Assembly (NCBI GenBank): GCA_008638375.1
Contig: CM018048.1
Location: 50,685,675-50,749,674 of the forward strand
Origin: Nyssa sinensis
Lineage: Eukaryota > Streptophyta > Magnoliopsida > Cornales > Nyssaceae
Direction of reading: 5' to 3'
DNA: 64,000 nt
Shown here: one piece after another, positions 22,558-33,700 of the stretch
How positions within the stretch are numbered: position 1 is the first letter of the stretch
Layout: the number at the start of each line of letters is the position of its first letter
The notes under the pieces: generated by a model
What the model was told of the DNA's origin: nothing
Databases searched by the model: none
Seen by the model: the letters and a program-made list of their open reading frames with translations, nothing else
Position numbers and translations under genes: made by a program

Positions 22558-22608
22558 CTGCATCAATACAGGTCAACTGTTAAACAAGATTAAAAACTTA
22601 GTGTTCTT

Positions 22609-22711
22609 ACCCCTTGGGGTTGGGTGAGTTGGGAAGAGGCTTGAGTAATATCCCCAAGGTCGTAGGTTCAACTCCCACCCCAAGGACCACTTACCTATCC
22701 AAAAGAAAAAA
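22609..22711 (+). mobile_element. tRNA-derived SINE
   Basis: TGGGTGAGTTGG (22621-22632) matches a Pol III box A and GGTTCAACTCC (22665-22675) a box B, separated by 32 nt as in tRNA genes. An A-rich segment follows (AAAAGAAAAAAA). No amino-acid acceptor stem can be paired, so it is a SINE rather than a tRNA gene. Confidence 0.65.
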
Positions 22712-24060
22712 ACTTAATCCACTCCCTTATCCAAGTCTCCAGTAATACCCAACTCATTATTTGCAATACTTTTGTTTTTGGTAAGTACAGTCTCCATTTG
22801 ACCTGTTAAAAAATATTACTTGCAATACTTTTGAATTGGGAATATTTTGGAATAATTGATTTAGATCATAGCATGTGCCCCTGTTTTTTTGCGGGCCCAA
22901 CATTGGATAATGGTCTTTTTAAATTTAAATCATAGCATAAAATAAGATAATAACACTAGGCAGCCTAGAGCTCTTGTGTGTGGGTTAAGGGATCAAAACA
23001 ATGGACATAGGGTTAAGGTTTGTATATCAATAAATTAGAGCCTTTGGTTCAGGTTTTGGCAACTAAAAGGGAGTGAACGACATTGTTTTTGGAAGATATT
23101 TTGCAAAGGAGAGAGAGAGAGAGAGAGAGAAAAAAAAAGTGCCTTGCTCCACGAGGTTTGAATGAGATCTGAACTCAAATCAAAAGAAGAGTTGATGTAG
23201 AACCTGTAGAGAGAGATTAACGAAGAGAAGAAAGAGAAGGGAAGAAGAGGAAGAAATAGGAAGAGAGAAAACCACGAGAAATATTCTGTATATTCAATAA
23301 TCAAAGTCTCCATCCATTCAATACAACATATCCCTTGTATAGGAAAACTCAGAGTAATCAAATCCTAGAATTAAGAGACTAAAACATATCCTATATCAAC
23401 TCAAACAAAACCTAAATATGAAAATACAAATTAAACAAAAATAAAATTACATGACAATATATATCCTTCCGGGTCAAATATTATTGGCCCATGTAGTCCT
23501 TCTTGATCCCCATCAAGAGTTCCACACTCAATTCAGTAATCAAGAAAAACATTCATTCAACTCTAATCTGCAAATGCCATATTTACAAATCCTAGAAAAC
23601 CCTATAAACCCTTTACACATTTTGTTTTTTTTGGAACTAGTACATACACCTTTAGGACTCAAATTATATCAAAATAAAAAGTTTATATGTTGTTAATGAG
23701 CTGAATTTCAGCCAAAGTCTCAAAGCAAGACTCCTAGAATTTAGAAACTCTAGCCAAAAAAGAGGACTTGTTTCCTTGGGGGTGGGGTGTGTTTTTCAAT
23801 TTTAGGGGTTTCCTAAAAATCCCAAACATTGAGTCGATACTTTACGGGTGCAAACTGCTCATTGTATCATAATTAATCAATTCCATTTTAGGAATTTCTC
23901 CAAAATCCCAAAAAATTGAGTTGATATTTTGCAAGCACGAAAGCCTTGTTATATTATCAATTCTTGTGATGCCAAGGAAATTCAACTAAGATATTTGACG
24001 TGCATTTTGTTATGCTTTGAGACAGTTTTTTTTTAGAGTTATCTTAAGAAAAGTGAAATT
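22712..24060. other. Repeat-like intergenic DNA
   Basis: It contains a GA microsatellite at about 23107-23130 and purine-rich tracts to 23270. Its style resembles decayed retrotransposon leader sequence, but no domain was recognised. TTTAGGGGTTTCCTAAAAAT and TTTAGGAATTTCTCCAAAAT (about 23801 and 23887) form a weak local duplication. Confidence 0.35.
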
Positions 24061-24127
24061 ATACCGGTGGGAGGTGGGGAGGGAGTGGAGGAGTTGGCGT
24101 GGTGTATGGAATGTGAGGTAGGCAGTC

Positions 24128-24970
24128 TTCCTTATAAGTTTTGGAAAGGTTTCAAAGTAGGTTACCAAGATGGAAGCATCAGTATCTTTCTGAGGGAGAA
24201 AGGACCACACTTATCAAAAACACTTTGTCAAATCTCCCCACTTATTAAATGTCTTTGTTTCCGATGCCAGTTTTAGTTAGAAAAAAATTGGAGAAAGCTT
24301 CAAAGAGATTTCTTATGGAGGGGTAACGATGATGAAACAAAATTCCATTTGGTTAGTTGGGAGAAGGTGAAACTCCCCTTAGTTAATCTTCAGTGAGATC
24401 AGTTGGAGTGTGAGATGCAGTGGTTGAAAGATTTCAAAGTAGGTTAGCAGGATGGAAGTATCAGTATCTTTTTAAGGGGAGGAAGGATCACTCTTATCAA
24501 AAGCACTTTGTCAAATCTCCCTACTTATTACATGTCTTTGTTTCTGATGCCGACTTCAGTTAGAAAAAAATTGCAGAAAGCTTTAAAGAGATTTCTTATG
24601 AAGGGGTAAGAAGGATGAAAGAAAATTCCATTTGGTTAGTTGGGAGAAGGTGAAACTTCCCTTAGTTAAGGGTGGTTTGGGTTTCAAAGACCTCAAGGTG
24701 TTCAACCAAGATCTTTTGGGGAAATGAATGTGGCAGTTTGCAGTAGAGGATCATGCTATGTGGAAGAATGTGATTTCCACAAAATATGGGTGTTTGGGGG
24801 GGGGGGGGGGGGTTGATTTTTCTAAAGATACTTCTGAAGCATATTGGCATGGGGTTTGGAAAGCAATTTAAAAAGGAAAGGATTGTTGTGTCCAATGTGT
24901 TCGGTTTGATTTAGGGGAGGGCTCACGGGTGAAGTTTTTTGGATCAATCATTCACATGACCATGGTCCCA
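24128..24970 (+). mobile_element. LINE (L1-type) reverse-transcriptase 3' relic with tandem duplication
   Basis: Translated pieces match the C-terminal part of plant L1-type LINE polymerase: LQKALKRFL, then KFHLVSWEKVKLPLVKGGLG, FKDLKVFNQDLLGKWMWQF and a following WKNVISTKYGCLG. The element is 5'-truncated and broken by stops and a G homopolymer near 24796. A segment of about 280 bp is present twice (from 24144 and from 24426). The first copy carries SLVSEGERTTLIKNTLC-like text just as the second does, before each diverges. Confidence 0.75.
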
Positions 24971-25861
24971 TGAGAGTAAGGCAATTCAAAAAGTAAAGTT
25001 TTTTGTTATGCCCCCATGTTCTCATCCTGTTTTTCGTTGCTTGTACTTGGATGATTCTTTTTCGTACCACTTCTTCAGATTAGTCTTTTCAATTTTTGCT
25101 TTCCACCTTCTGTTTTAATTCCTTAGGTGAAATAGATTGCAATTATAAGAGATCTATTTCTATAAAACAAGAAGCCATAAACAATTTCTCTCATTTAAAT
25201 TCCCTCAACCAAGTCATAAACAACTTTTCTCATTAAAATCTTACAAAAACAATAATAAAGAGATAAACGAAATCAAAGCTAATAATATAAAGGTCACAAT
25301 ATATGATATAATGGTTACCAATTACAAGCTCTGCAAGGAAGAAGCCAAGGAATTAACCATATAGGCTGCATCAAGTATCAAGAAAAGGTTGATTTAAGAA
25401 AAGTTCTAGAAGACTCACGAGATTGTAGTAGAAGAAGATGATACTTCTCCAATAACAACCTCCATAATAATATAGTTTCGTTTATTTTCATATATGATAT
25501 TGCTTTCAAAACATATGCTGACCATACAACTATACACCTCATACATTTTATATTATGCACAATTTACTGATCAAAAACAATATTATGCAAAATTCAGCTG
25601 TATAGGATGCTGAAGTTATAAAATGTTTCTAATTACTTATCAAAAATATTATGCAAGAAATGAAGCAAAAATAATAAAATCTTTTTCATTTACTTGTAAT
25701 CCAATGATCTATGTTTTTTCATACAATATCTAGTAAACACTAAGCAGTTAAAAGGAAGAAGATTAACCAGGTTCCAACCAAACAGTGGACAATTAAAAAG
25801 AAGCAAGTTAACCAGGTTCCAACTTGGTAATACATATGTCCAAAAATAATTACTCCAGTAA
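24971..25861. other. Intergenic DNA downstream of the NYN gene
   Basis: No gene is seen. The phrase AACCAGGTTCCAAC recurs at about 25767 and 25812 as part of a 44-bp local duplication. The right half probably includes the 3' UTR of the minus-strand NYN gene. Confidence 0.4.
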
Positions 25862-27022
25862 TTATGAAGATGTGGCATCAACATCAGATCCTAGTTCCCA
25901 CCAAGCGCCAACATCTTCATGCTGCATACGATCATCTTTGCCAGAAAGAAAACCTTCAATCTCAGAATCTTCCCTCTCAACATCAGTCTCATCATCTGAA
26001 TAATATAGTTTCTTCTCTACCTCTGGGTTATATGTCCACTCCAATCTTTTCAAAACATCACGGTCCTTCCACCTCCCCACAACCGATACAGCCTCCTTCT
26101 TAGCCTTCCCTAAAATGATTTCCTGCCATGAAAATCCAGCATCAGCAGTTCTCTTAAGAGCCCCATCATTGCTATCACCCACAACAACTGTCTTGAGACA
26201 TCTCAATTTTGCCTCTTTCAGAACCTCCACAAAGTCTGAATCATCTGACACGAGGACCACACAATCAAATAGCCTCCGATCCATCATTTCCACCATGCGA
26301 TCCCTCAGTGCAATATCTGCAGCTTGTGGTTTAGCTGACACAGTCCTAACCCAAAACCCAGCCCGTTTCAACTCATCCCCCAAACCATATCCAACTTTTG
26401 GAGTCAAAACATCCCTTGCAGCACTCTTATACTTCTCCATCTTCATAGAGAACTTCCCTACCAGCTTCACCCTCCTCTTCCCTCTTGCGGACTCTATCTG
26501 ATTTAACCGTTTTGTATGCTCCTGCTCATGAATTTGCTTAAAATGATTAACAAGCTTATCATTTGTATAGAATTTCCTCCCACAAACTCGACATATATAA
26601 GGTTCAGGCGGTTTAATAACACCCTTATTCTCCAACTGATTCAGTGCCTTCCTCTCTTTCCTATGTTCTCTAACTGTGGGCGGAACATATCTAAATGCAT
26701 GATGATTGGCATAAGCTACCATGTGCCGAACTAGCCCGAATGACGCCGCCGCCCTTTTTAGCCTAACGGCAGCTTCATAAGGAGGAAACGACTTCGGCGG
26801 TTTATTGTCCAGATCCCAGAAAATTGCAACAGTGTTTTGGGCATTCTTTTCAACCAAAAACGATGATGCGTCCGAAGAATCGATACCCGTGTTCGATCCA
26901 AAATGACAAACTCTATACAATGCAATACTTGGGGTTAGGGTTTGCACCCTTTTAGACTTTATTGCATTGAAAACATTACAAAATTTGACAAAACTCATCA
27001 TTCCCAGATGTTCTTTTCCCAT
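25862..27022 (-). CDS. NYN-domain putative RNase with inserted C2H2 zinc finger
   Basis: NYN domains are PIN-like, Mg2+-dependent nuclease folds. Plant members of the limkain-b1/MARF1 type are thought to act on RNA, often in organelles. The 386-aa single-exon product has a basic, hydroxyl-rich N-terminus without acidic residues until about residue 48, suggestive of a mitochondrial or plastid transit peptide. The NYN acidic residues appear as Asp70/Asp72 in FWDLDN, Asp236 in AADIALRD, and Asp260/261/263 in VSDDSDF. Between the first and later NYN motifs sits a C2H2 finger: Cys144, Cys147, His160, His165. The C-terminal 50 residues are strongly acidic. In-frame ATGs at 27022 and 27001/26998 are alternatives (MGKEHLG or MMSFVK). 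Substrate and location are inferences. Confidence 0.85.
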   Translation of the reverse strand: MGKEHLGMMSFVKFCNVFNAIKSKRVQTLTPSIALYRVCHFGSNTGIDSSDASSFLVEKNAQNTVAIFWDLDNKPPKSFPPYEAAVRLKRAAASFGLVRHMVAYANHHAFRYVPPTVREHRKERKALNQLENKGVIKPPEPYICRVCGRKFYTNDKLVNHFKQIHEQEHTKRLNQIESARGKRRVKLVGKFSMKMEKYKSAARDVLTPKVGYGLGDELKRAGFWVRTVSAKPQAADIALRDRMVEMMDRRLFDCVVLVSDDSDFVEVLKEAKLRCLKTVVVGDSNDGALKRTADAGFSWQEIILGKAKKEAVSVVGRWKDRDVLKRLEWTYNPEVEKKLYYSDDETDVEREDSEIEGFLSGKDDRMQHEDVGAWWELGSDVDATSS

Positions 27023-28104
27023 TTGTTAACGAATGGGTAGAGAAATAATTAAATCGCAAGCATAAAAGCTCTAATTTTGCAAAAGAAAACAACAAATCGC
27101 ATCGAGATAATAGCTCTTTCTTGCTAACCTGGCCGGTGAGATCACCCCCATACAGTGGTGCTAGGTACAAATATATTTCAGAGAAGCCCAATACAGATGA
27201 AAAATGGGAAGCACTGGTTAAGCTTGGCACAAAAAATAGGTGTGGAGTCGGTGGCTCGGTGCTGGTGAACCCGAGAACGCTCCGCAGCAGTCAAAATCGC
27301 ACCAGAATGTGAATAACGGCTCAAACCCCCATCTAATAATGGGTTCATTCATTCGGCTTTCTTTTTATCCATTTCCCCCCCATTCTCTCTTTCTTTCTTC
27401 TATTTTATTTTATAGCTTTTATTATTTATCTATCTATATTTATATATATAGGCTAAAAAAAATTATAAACATTCAACAAATTTTAAAAGAGAATTTTGTA
27501 ATTTTAAAAATATTTAACAAAATTACAATATACTTAAAAGCTGAAATTTTAAAACTTTTGGAGGGCCATGACCTTTTAGTCACCATGAATTTACAGTAAT
27601 TATATTATCATTCAAAAAAGCTGTCAAATTAAATTAAATTTTTAAAATCACAATACACAACTCAACAACAAAGGAGTTATTTTAAATAATGTGAAATCTC
27701 TTTTTCTTAAGTTTTAATCAAGAAGTATTCAAAATTAGTTTTTAATTTAGAGTAAAAATTGCCAAGTCACATAGCTATTGAAAAGAAGGGTAACAAGCTA
27801 ATATCTTAAATATTAAAATGTAGGCTTTGAAAAACCCTATTTGAAAAAATGGCTCTATCCTTAAAATATAAATTATCCATTTCAATGAAATATTTTTTTT
27901 TTCTATAAAGCCACTAATTTTGAGAGGGGGAGGGAATTTGAGAAGGCCCATTTTTCTCAATTGATATTTTTCACAAGTGTTTGGAGAGTTTCTTTCTTTC
28001 TTTTTTTTTTTTATTTATGAATAGATAAAGAAATATTTCAGAGTAAATTCTTCTTTCCATGCAACTAAGTTCACCCTTTAAACTATAAATATCAACAATC
28101 GACA
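27023..28104. other. Spacer upstream of the NYN gene, no further gene
   Basis: The first 300 bp are comparatively GC-rich and probably hold the NYN promoter and leader on the minus strand. The rest is AT-rich with pyrimidine tracts (27371-27410 and 27989-28012). No gene is seen. Confidence 0.4.
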
Positions 28105-28172
28105 CAGATGAAACTCGAACTCAAGACGCTTAAATTTTATCATCATTGTCTTTACCGCTCAGTCATACATCC
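28105..28172 (-). mobile_element. SINE-like relic
   Basis: On the minus strand ATGACTGAGCGGTAAAGA fits box A and GAGTTCGAGTTTC fits box B about 40 nt later. It is one of the better-preserved Pol III promoter pairs in the window, but acceptor-stem pairing is absent. Confidence 0.5.
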
Positions 28173-28857
28173 GAGAATAGTGTGTTTGAGAATTTCTCTT
28201 AACACATTTACTTCGTAATTACTTTTTTGTAACGTTTTTTTTTTTTTTTTATTTCTGTTAGAAAGTTAAATTAATACCAAAAAAAATTAAAAAAAATTAG
28301 CCCAACACTTGTAAATGCAAAAGTTGATTTGCAAAAACTCCTCAAACAGACATAGTATCATATGTATAAAATACTTTTTATTCCAATTTTTATATCAATC
28401 TCGTCTTAATTTAGCTGTCTTCAAAATTTTGCTCAATGTTGAGCTAGTTCCATCATCAATTAGACATTTCACAATAAATTAAATGCTTTCTTATTTTTAT
28501 CTAGCATTTAAAGATACAAATATATTGCCCACTCTATGATTTATATACACTAAAATATTATTTTAGTTATAATTGTCAACATCAGACTTTATTTTATTGA
28601 GACTTTTAAGGAGAGTATTTTTAGGTTGATAAATAAAAAAAATGGAAATAAAAGAAAATAATGCTACACTGCTTTAAAAGAAAAGAATATAAATTTTGGT
28701 AGGATGGATTTTAGGTGCTTCCAAGGTGATGGCATTGTTCCCCTACTAATTCCATGACAGTCACAGAGGATATGCCAACGCAAGCCAACCATTCATTGGA
28801 ATCAATTATTATTCTAAGTGTAGCTTCCATAATATTTTAAAGTTTCACTTACCAAAT

Positions 28858-28896
<39 letters not shown>

Positions 28897-30634
28897 GCTG
28901 TTTTGAAACAAGAGATAGAATTTTTATGATTTTATTAATTCATATAATATATGTGCGGACACATGTATTACATGAATCATAGAGATTTTATGTTTGCGAA
29001 TTTCTTTTTCGCAAAATTCATACATATATATATATATATATATAATAAAGCTTGAAAAATGGCATTAATATACATGAACCAAGTCTGTGGATTGCATACA
29101 TACCACGCTTCATGGACCCCTTTGGTTTCGTAATAATTGCCATAGGTGGGAAAACGCAACAATTGGGGGAGCATGAAAACATTTGACCCCATGCCATCAA
29201 TTACCATTACAATTCAATTTGTGAAATTGTTAATTTGTAACTTTTGACCTTCTTCCAATTCATTTTGCAAACTTTTTTTTTTACTAAAAATAAAAGATTT
29301 TTTTTTTTAAAAAAAGGGAAAATGTTGTCCAGAGTTAAATTTTATTCACTAAACCCTTATAATCTCATCTCTCAAGCTTTGAATACCTAACTTCTTTAAT
29401 TCCAATGGTCATTTTCCACTACAACCTAAGAATAGGGTAATATTTTGACCTTCTACTTCAAATATACATACTACATTATATAAACACATAATTCTAGTGT
29501 TATAGTATTACATAAAATGATGAATGTATTTTTTAAAAACAACTTTTTATCCCTTAAGGATAATCACCATCCCAATTGGGGATTAACTTATCTTTGCAAA
29601 ACCAAGCAAACAGACAGTGTATGCCTTAAAGGACAATCACCATCCCAATTGGGGGCTTATCCAGCGCCATTATAGGCTCAATTTGCCATTGTCCCAAATA
29701 CAAATAAAAATTTATTAATAGAATTACGAGCTTTTTTATAGAATTAAATTTTTATTAAGTTTAGACTTCTAATTTTATTATATTCTAAATACATAAAAGT
29801 TGGGACCTTTTTATAAAATTAAACTTTTATTAACTTTCGGCTTCTAATTTTATTGTACTATAAATATATAAAATTTAGAGTTTTTTTTTTAAGTGAGGTT
29901 TAAAACGATTACTTTATTAATTTCATGGTCGAGTCCACCCTACTCCCATATGTATTTAACTTGATTCTTTCGTGAGGGATATCGACTACTGCACTCATAT
30001 CTGAATCTGCTAATTTCTGAATTTTTTTGTACCTGCAAAAGTCAACAGAAATTTATTAGTGTACTTATTATTAAACTTATCATTGCGAGGACTTGAATCT
30101 TAATTTTCTCTTTAAAAATGAATAAATGAAGGCATTGGGTTAGTGTTCCCTCCACTCAACACACAAATTTTGGGAGGCAAAAATCTAAGAATCAATGAGG
30201 AAATCTCATATAAATATAAAAAAGATTGATAACAACTGTTAATTTTTTTAAAAAATTTAATAATAAATAAAAAAATTTAAAATTTTGGTGGGGGCGTTAA
30301 TACCAAGCCGTTGCCAGCTATCGCCATTGACCCTAAAACAAATTCAGCATGGTGCCATATTGTGGAAGCACTTATCGCAGGTTTGGCAATGGAACCAACC
30401 TAATCAATTAATCGCGGTCATGGGCTCATACTTCATACAACGCTGACGAGCGGTTGAAGGAGCGTTTCCATCATTTGACTGTTAAACGTGCGAGGGCCCT
30501 ATCCACGTGGTTCATCCTCCCCTCGTTTAACTTTAATCCCATAAGACAGCTTCGAAAAATTGGGATGAACAACCACGCCCAACCCCAAAACATAGAGATA
30601 GAGAGAGATCAACAGTAATCAATCAATCAATCAA
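28173..30634. other. AT-rich spacer upstream of the maspardin gene
   Basis: Contains (AT) microsatellites at 28861-28893 and 29023-29043, and a direct duplication of AATCACCATCCCAATTGGGG (29561 and 29634, 73 bp apart). A possible Pol III box B on the minus strand lies near 30088. The last 300 bp lose the AT bias and probably belong to the maspardin promoter. Confidence 0.45.
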
Positions 30635-30635
30635 T

Positions 30636-30644
30636 TATATAAAA
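30636..30644 (+). promoter_or_regulatory. Likely TATA box of the maspardin gene
   Basis: TATATAAAA lies 64-72 nt upstream of the start codon. Transcription would then begin around 30666-30676, giving a very short leader. A second TATATATA at 30661-30668 is too close to the start codon to be the main element. Confidence 0.45.
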
Positions 30645-30675
30645 TTGTGGGTGTGCTGGGTATATATATTCTCTG

Positions 30676-30711
30676 ATGGGCGAATATAAACACCATCAGA
30701 ATCAGCAATGA
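30676..30711 (+). promoter_or_regulatory. uORF overlapping the maspardin start codon by ATGA
   Basis: An ATG at 30676 opens an 11-codon frame whose TGA stop (30709-30711) overlaps the main ATG at 30708 as ATGA. Whether it is transcribed depends on where transcription starts. The TATA box at 30636 would place the start very close to it. Confidence 0.45.
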
Positions 30712-33700
30712 AAGGCGTCTCTTCGGCGCCTGGTGATTACATCTACTTCAAATCCCAGGTTCCCCTTCACAAGATTCCTGTAAGTCATTCTCAATCTCTC
30801 GCTCTTGTTTTTTCTCTTTTTCTTTGATCATGGGTTTCACTCTTTAACTTCATCTGTCAACTGGAGCGTCTTCGTTTCAGTATTAGCTTAATATGTAAAC
30901 TGAATATATCTTCGTTTCAGTATTAGTCCCTTCTCAATCAATTGTACGGTCATCGATCGCATGGATTTAAATTATTCTGATCACCTTATGTATTAGGTTT
31001 AATTTTTCATCTGAATTTGGGTATTTGTAATTTTAAGTTCGAGACTGTATTTTTGTACTTTGGGATCTATTTGTAACTGGGTACATCTGATTTTATCGAA
31101 TTTATTGTTATTGGGTGATCATTTATTTAGTACATGTGATTTATAATTTCAACTGGATCCATTTTATTTACTGAAAAAATTTTGAGACGGGTATTTGTTA
31201 AGTAGCCTTTTGGAGTATACTTGGCTGCTGCTGTGACCTAATCAGGGACAAGACCAGGAATTTAATCCCGGGGGGGATTTTTTCTTAATGTTCGATCTCA
31301 AGTTAAAGAAGTATAAAAAATTAATATTGATTTATAATATTTTCAACCATTAACTAAATTCAGTGAGATATATATAGGAACTTACAATTAGACAAGAAGT
31401 CCAAAAAAAAAGGACTTTCAGAAAACTTCAGGCAATGCCAAAAAGCCTATAAAAAAAGTTGTATCCAATATCCCCCTCTAGTAAACCCTGAAAAAAAACA
31501 ACTAAAATTTCCAAGAGGTTAGAAGTGTATTCTATTAAGCACATTCACAATTGCCCTCAACAATTCATCATGTTTTGGAAGCATTGCATGATAGTTTGCA
31601 GTATCGAATAGTGTTAAATATGTCTCTTTCAATATATACAATCAAACTATCATTTATACATTGATCTCCCATTTGATTGCGTAATCGGCTCTTCGCAATA
31701 TTCATAATAGAAAATGCTCTCTCTACAATGATAGTAGCAACCGGTAGAGTTTGTGCCAATTTCACAAGCAAGTAAACTAAGGGATATACATTGTTTCTTC
31801 TTATCTCAGCCATCTTATGAGTAAAACTACCAATTCCTTTCAATTCTAGAAACTCATTGCGAGAGCGTGTATAAAAAATATAATTATCAAGTTGATCTTC
31901 AAGCACCATGAGATCTATTGTAGAAAATTCTTTTGGATGTAATCGGCCCAAACAAATCACTTTTTGCTTATTGAAAGCAGAGAATGAATCCTTTAGGCTC
32001 AAACATTCTATACAAAGAGGCAGCTCCGTGTTCGCCTCAGTAAAACGATTATTTAGCTCTTGGAGTTGCATATAGTGTAGAATGACTTGACAAGATAATG
32101 ATGTAAATTTGTAATTTCTTGAACTCCACGTCTTGGTCTTGCTCCAATTAAGAACTTATCATCTATGTTGGCAACAACAATGGTATGTTTGTCACAAAAA
32201 GATGAAACTTGATCAAGCAAAGAATCTCATCTACTATCCTTCATCATTTGTAGTTGATTCTTAGATAATTCAACCAAGTTCACGACATTCACAATATCTT
32301 TTTCTTCCCTTTGTAATGTTTGTGACAATTCATTTGTGATGCCTAGTACACTTCGCATTAAATAGAGTTAAATAGAAAATCAAATGATTTGATTAAGTCC
32401 AATAGACCACACGCTTCACCTCTTTGTTTTGCATTGGTACCATTCTCAAAGATTAGTTGAGGTACATCATTCACAATGAGAACATAGTAATCAAGCTTAT
32501 CAGAGTACCGTAGTGCGAGCTCCAACGTGCATTACTAGCATGTTTAAGACTAGTTTCTTGATTTAGGCCTCGCCCATTTGGAAGCTTATCACTCTGGGGT
32601 GATTCAACAACTCCGGTTGCTTGTTTCTCTTGAAGAGCATCATGACGTTTACATGATGCTCCAACAACATTTACTACATTAGCAACCAAATTGAAAAACC
32701 ATGCAATTTGAGCATGATTTTTTGCTTCAGTCACAAGAGATAACTGAAGTCGATGAGCAAAGTAATGAACATAAAAGGCACATTCATTCTCCTTTATAGT
32801 AAGTGTTTTAAGTTCATTGAACTCTCCCTACATATTACTAGCTCTATTATAATCTTGCCCATGCAACATAGGCATGCTCAATCTATGTCTAGAAAATAAA
32901 TCTTCAATAGTTTCTTTGAGTGAAAGAGCAGTAGTACTAAAAACATATTCAATATCTAAGAAACGCTCAGTTACATACCCTTTTTCATTGACATAATGAA
33001 ATGCAACAAGAATGTGCTCTTTTGTTGATATATCATGAGATTAATCAACTAAAAGAGAAAAAAATGAATCACCAATATAATTTATAATGACATTGATGGT
33101 TTCAATTATAACAACAGTTACAATGTCCTTTTGAATATCAGAAGTTGGCATTTTCTCGAGCATTCTTCAACATAACCGCTTTTATATCCTCATTATGATC
33201 AACAAGAAAATCTAAGAGTTTAAGAAAGTTTCCTCGATTGCTTGAATCCTTAGATTCATCTTGACCACTGGCAACCCTTATTGTAAAAGGAAATGAATAC
33301 AGTCAACTGATGCATCCAAGTGAGTTCGACAATCACTTCGAGCTTGGTTTGATTGCTTAGAAAAAACAATTTGAATATGTTGCTTTTGGTTCATTAAATC
33401 TTGACACTTACTCCAAGCTTGGTTGTGAGCACTATTGGGACCTCCTACACGACTATTCAATTTATCTTTATTCTTCAAGTTTAAAAACCCCTCACCAACA
33501 AAGGATTCACCACCCACTTGTTCTCCTGTATCTGTTTTAAAAAGATATCAACGTAGGCAAAATGCAGCATCTTTTGCTATGTTATACTCCAACCAACTAC
33601 TAAATTCAGTAAACCAAGCAGGGTTGAATCATCGCGATAATTTTTCAAATTTTCTTCGTGGAAAGTGTGGTTATGAGGTTGACAAGGACCTGTTTGCAGA

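Noticed and set aside
22621..22680. tRNA gene
   Set aside because: Pol III boxes A and B are present, but acceptor and anticodon stems do not pair and an A-rich tail follows. It fits a SINE.
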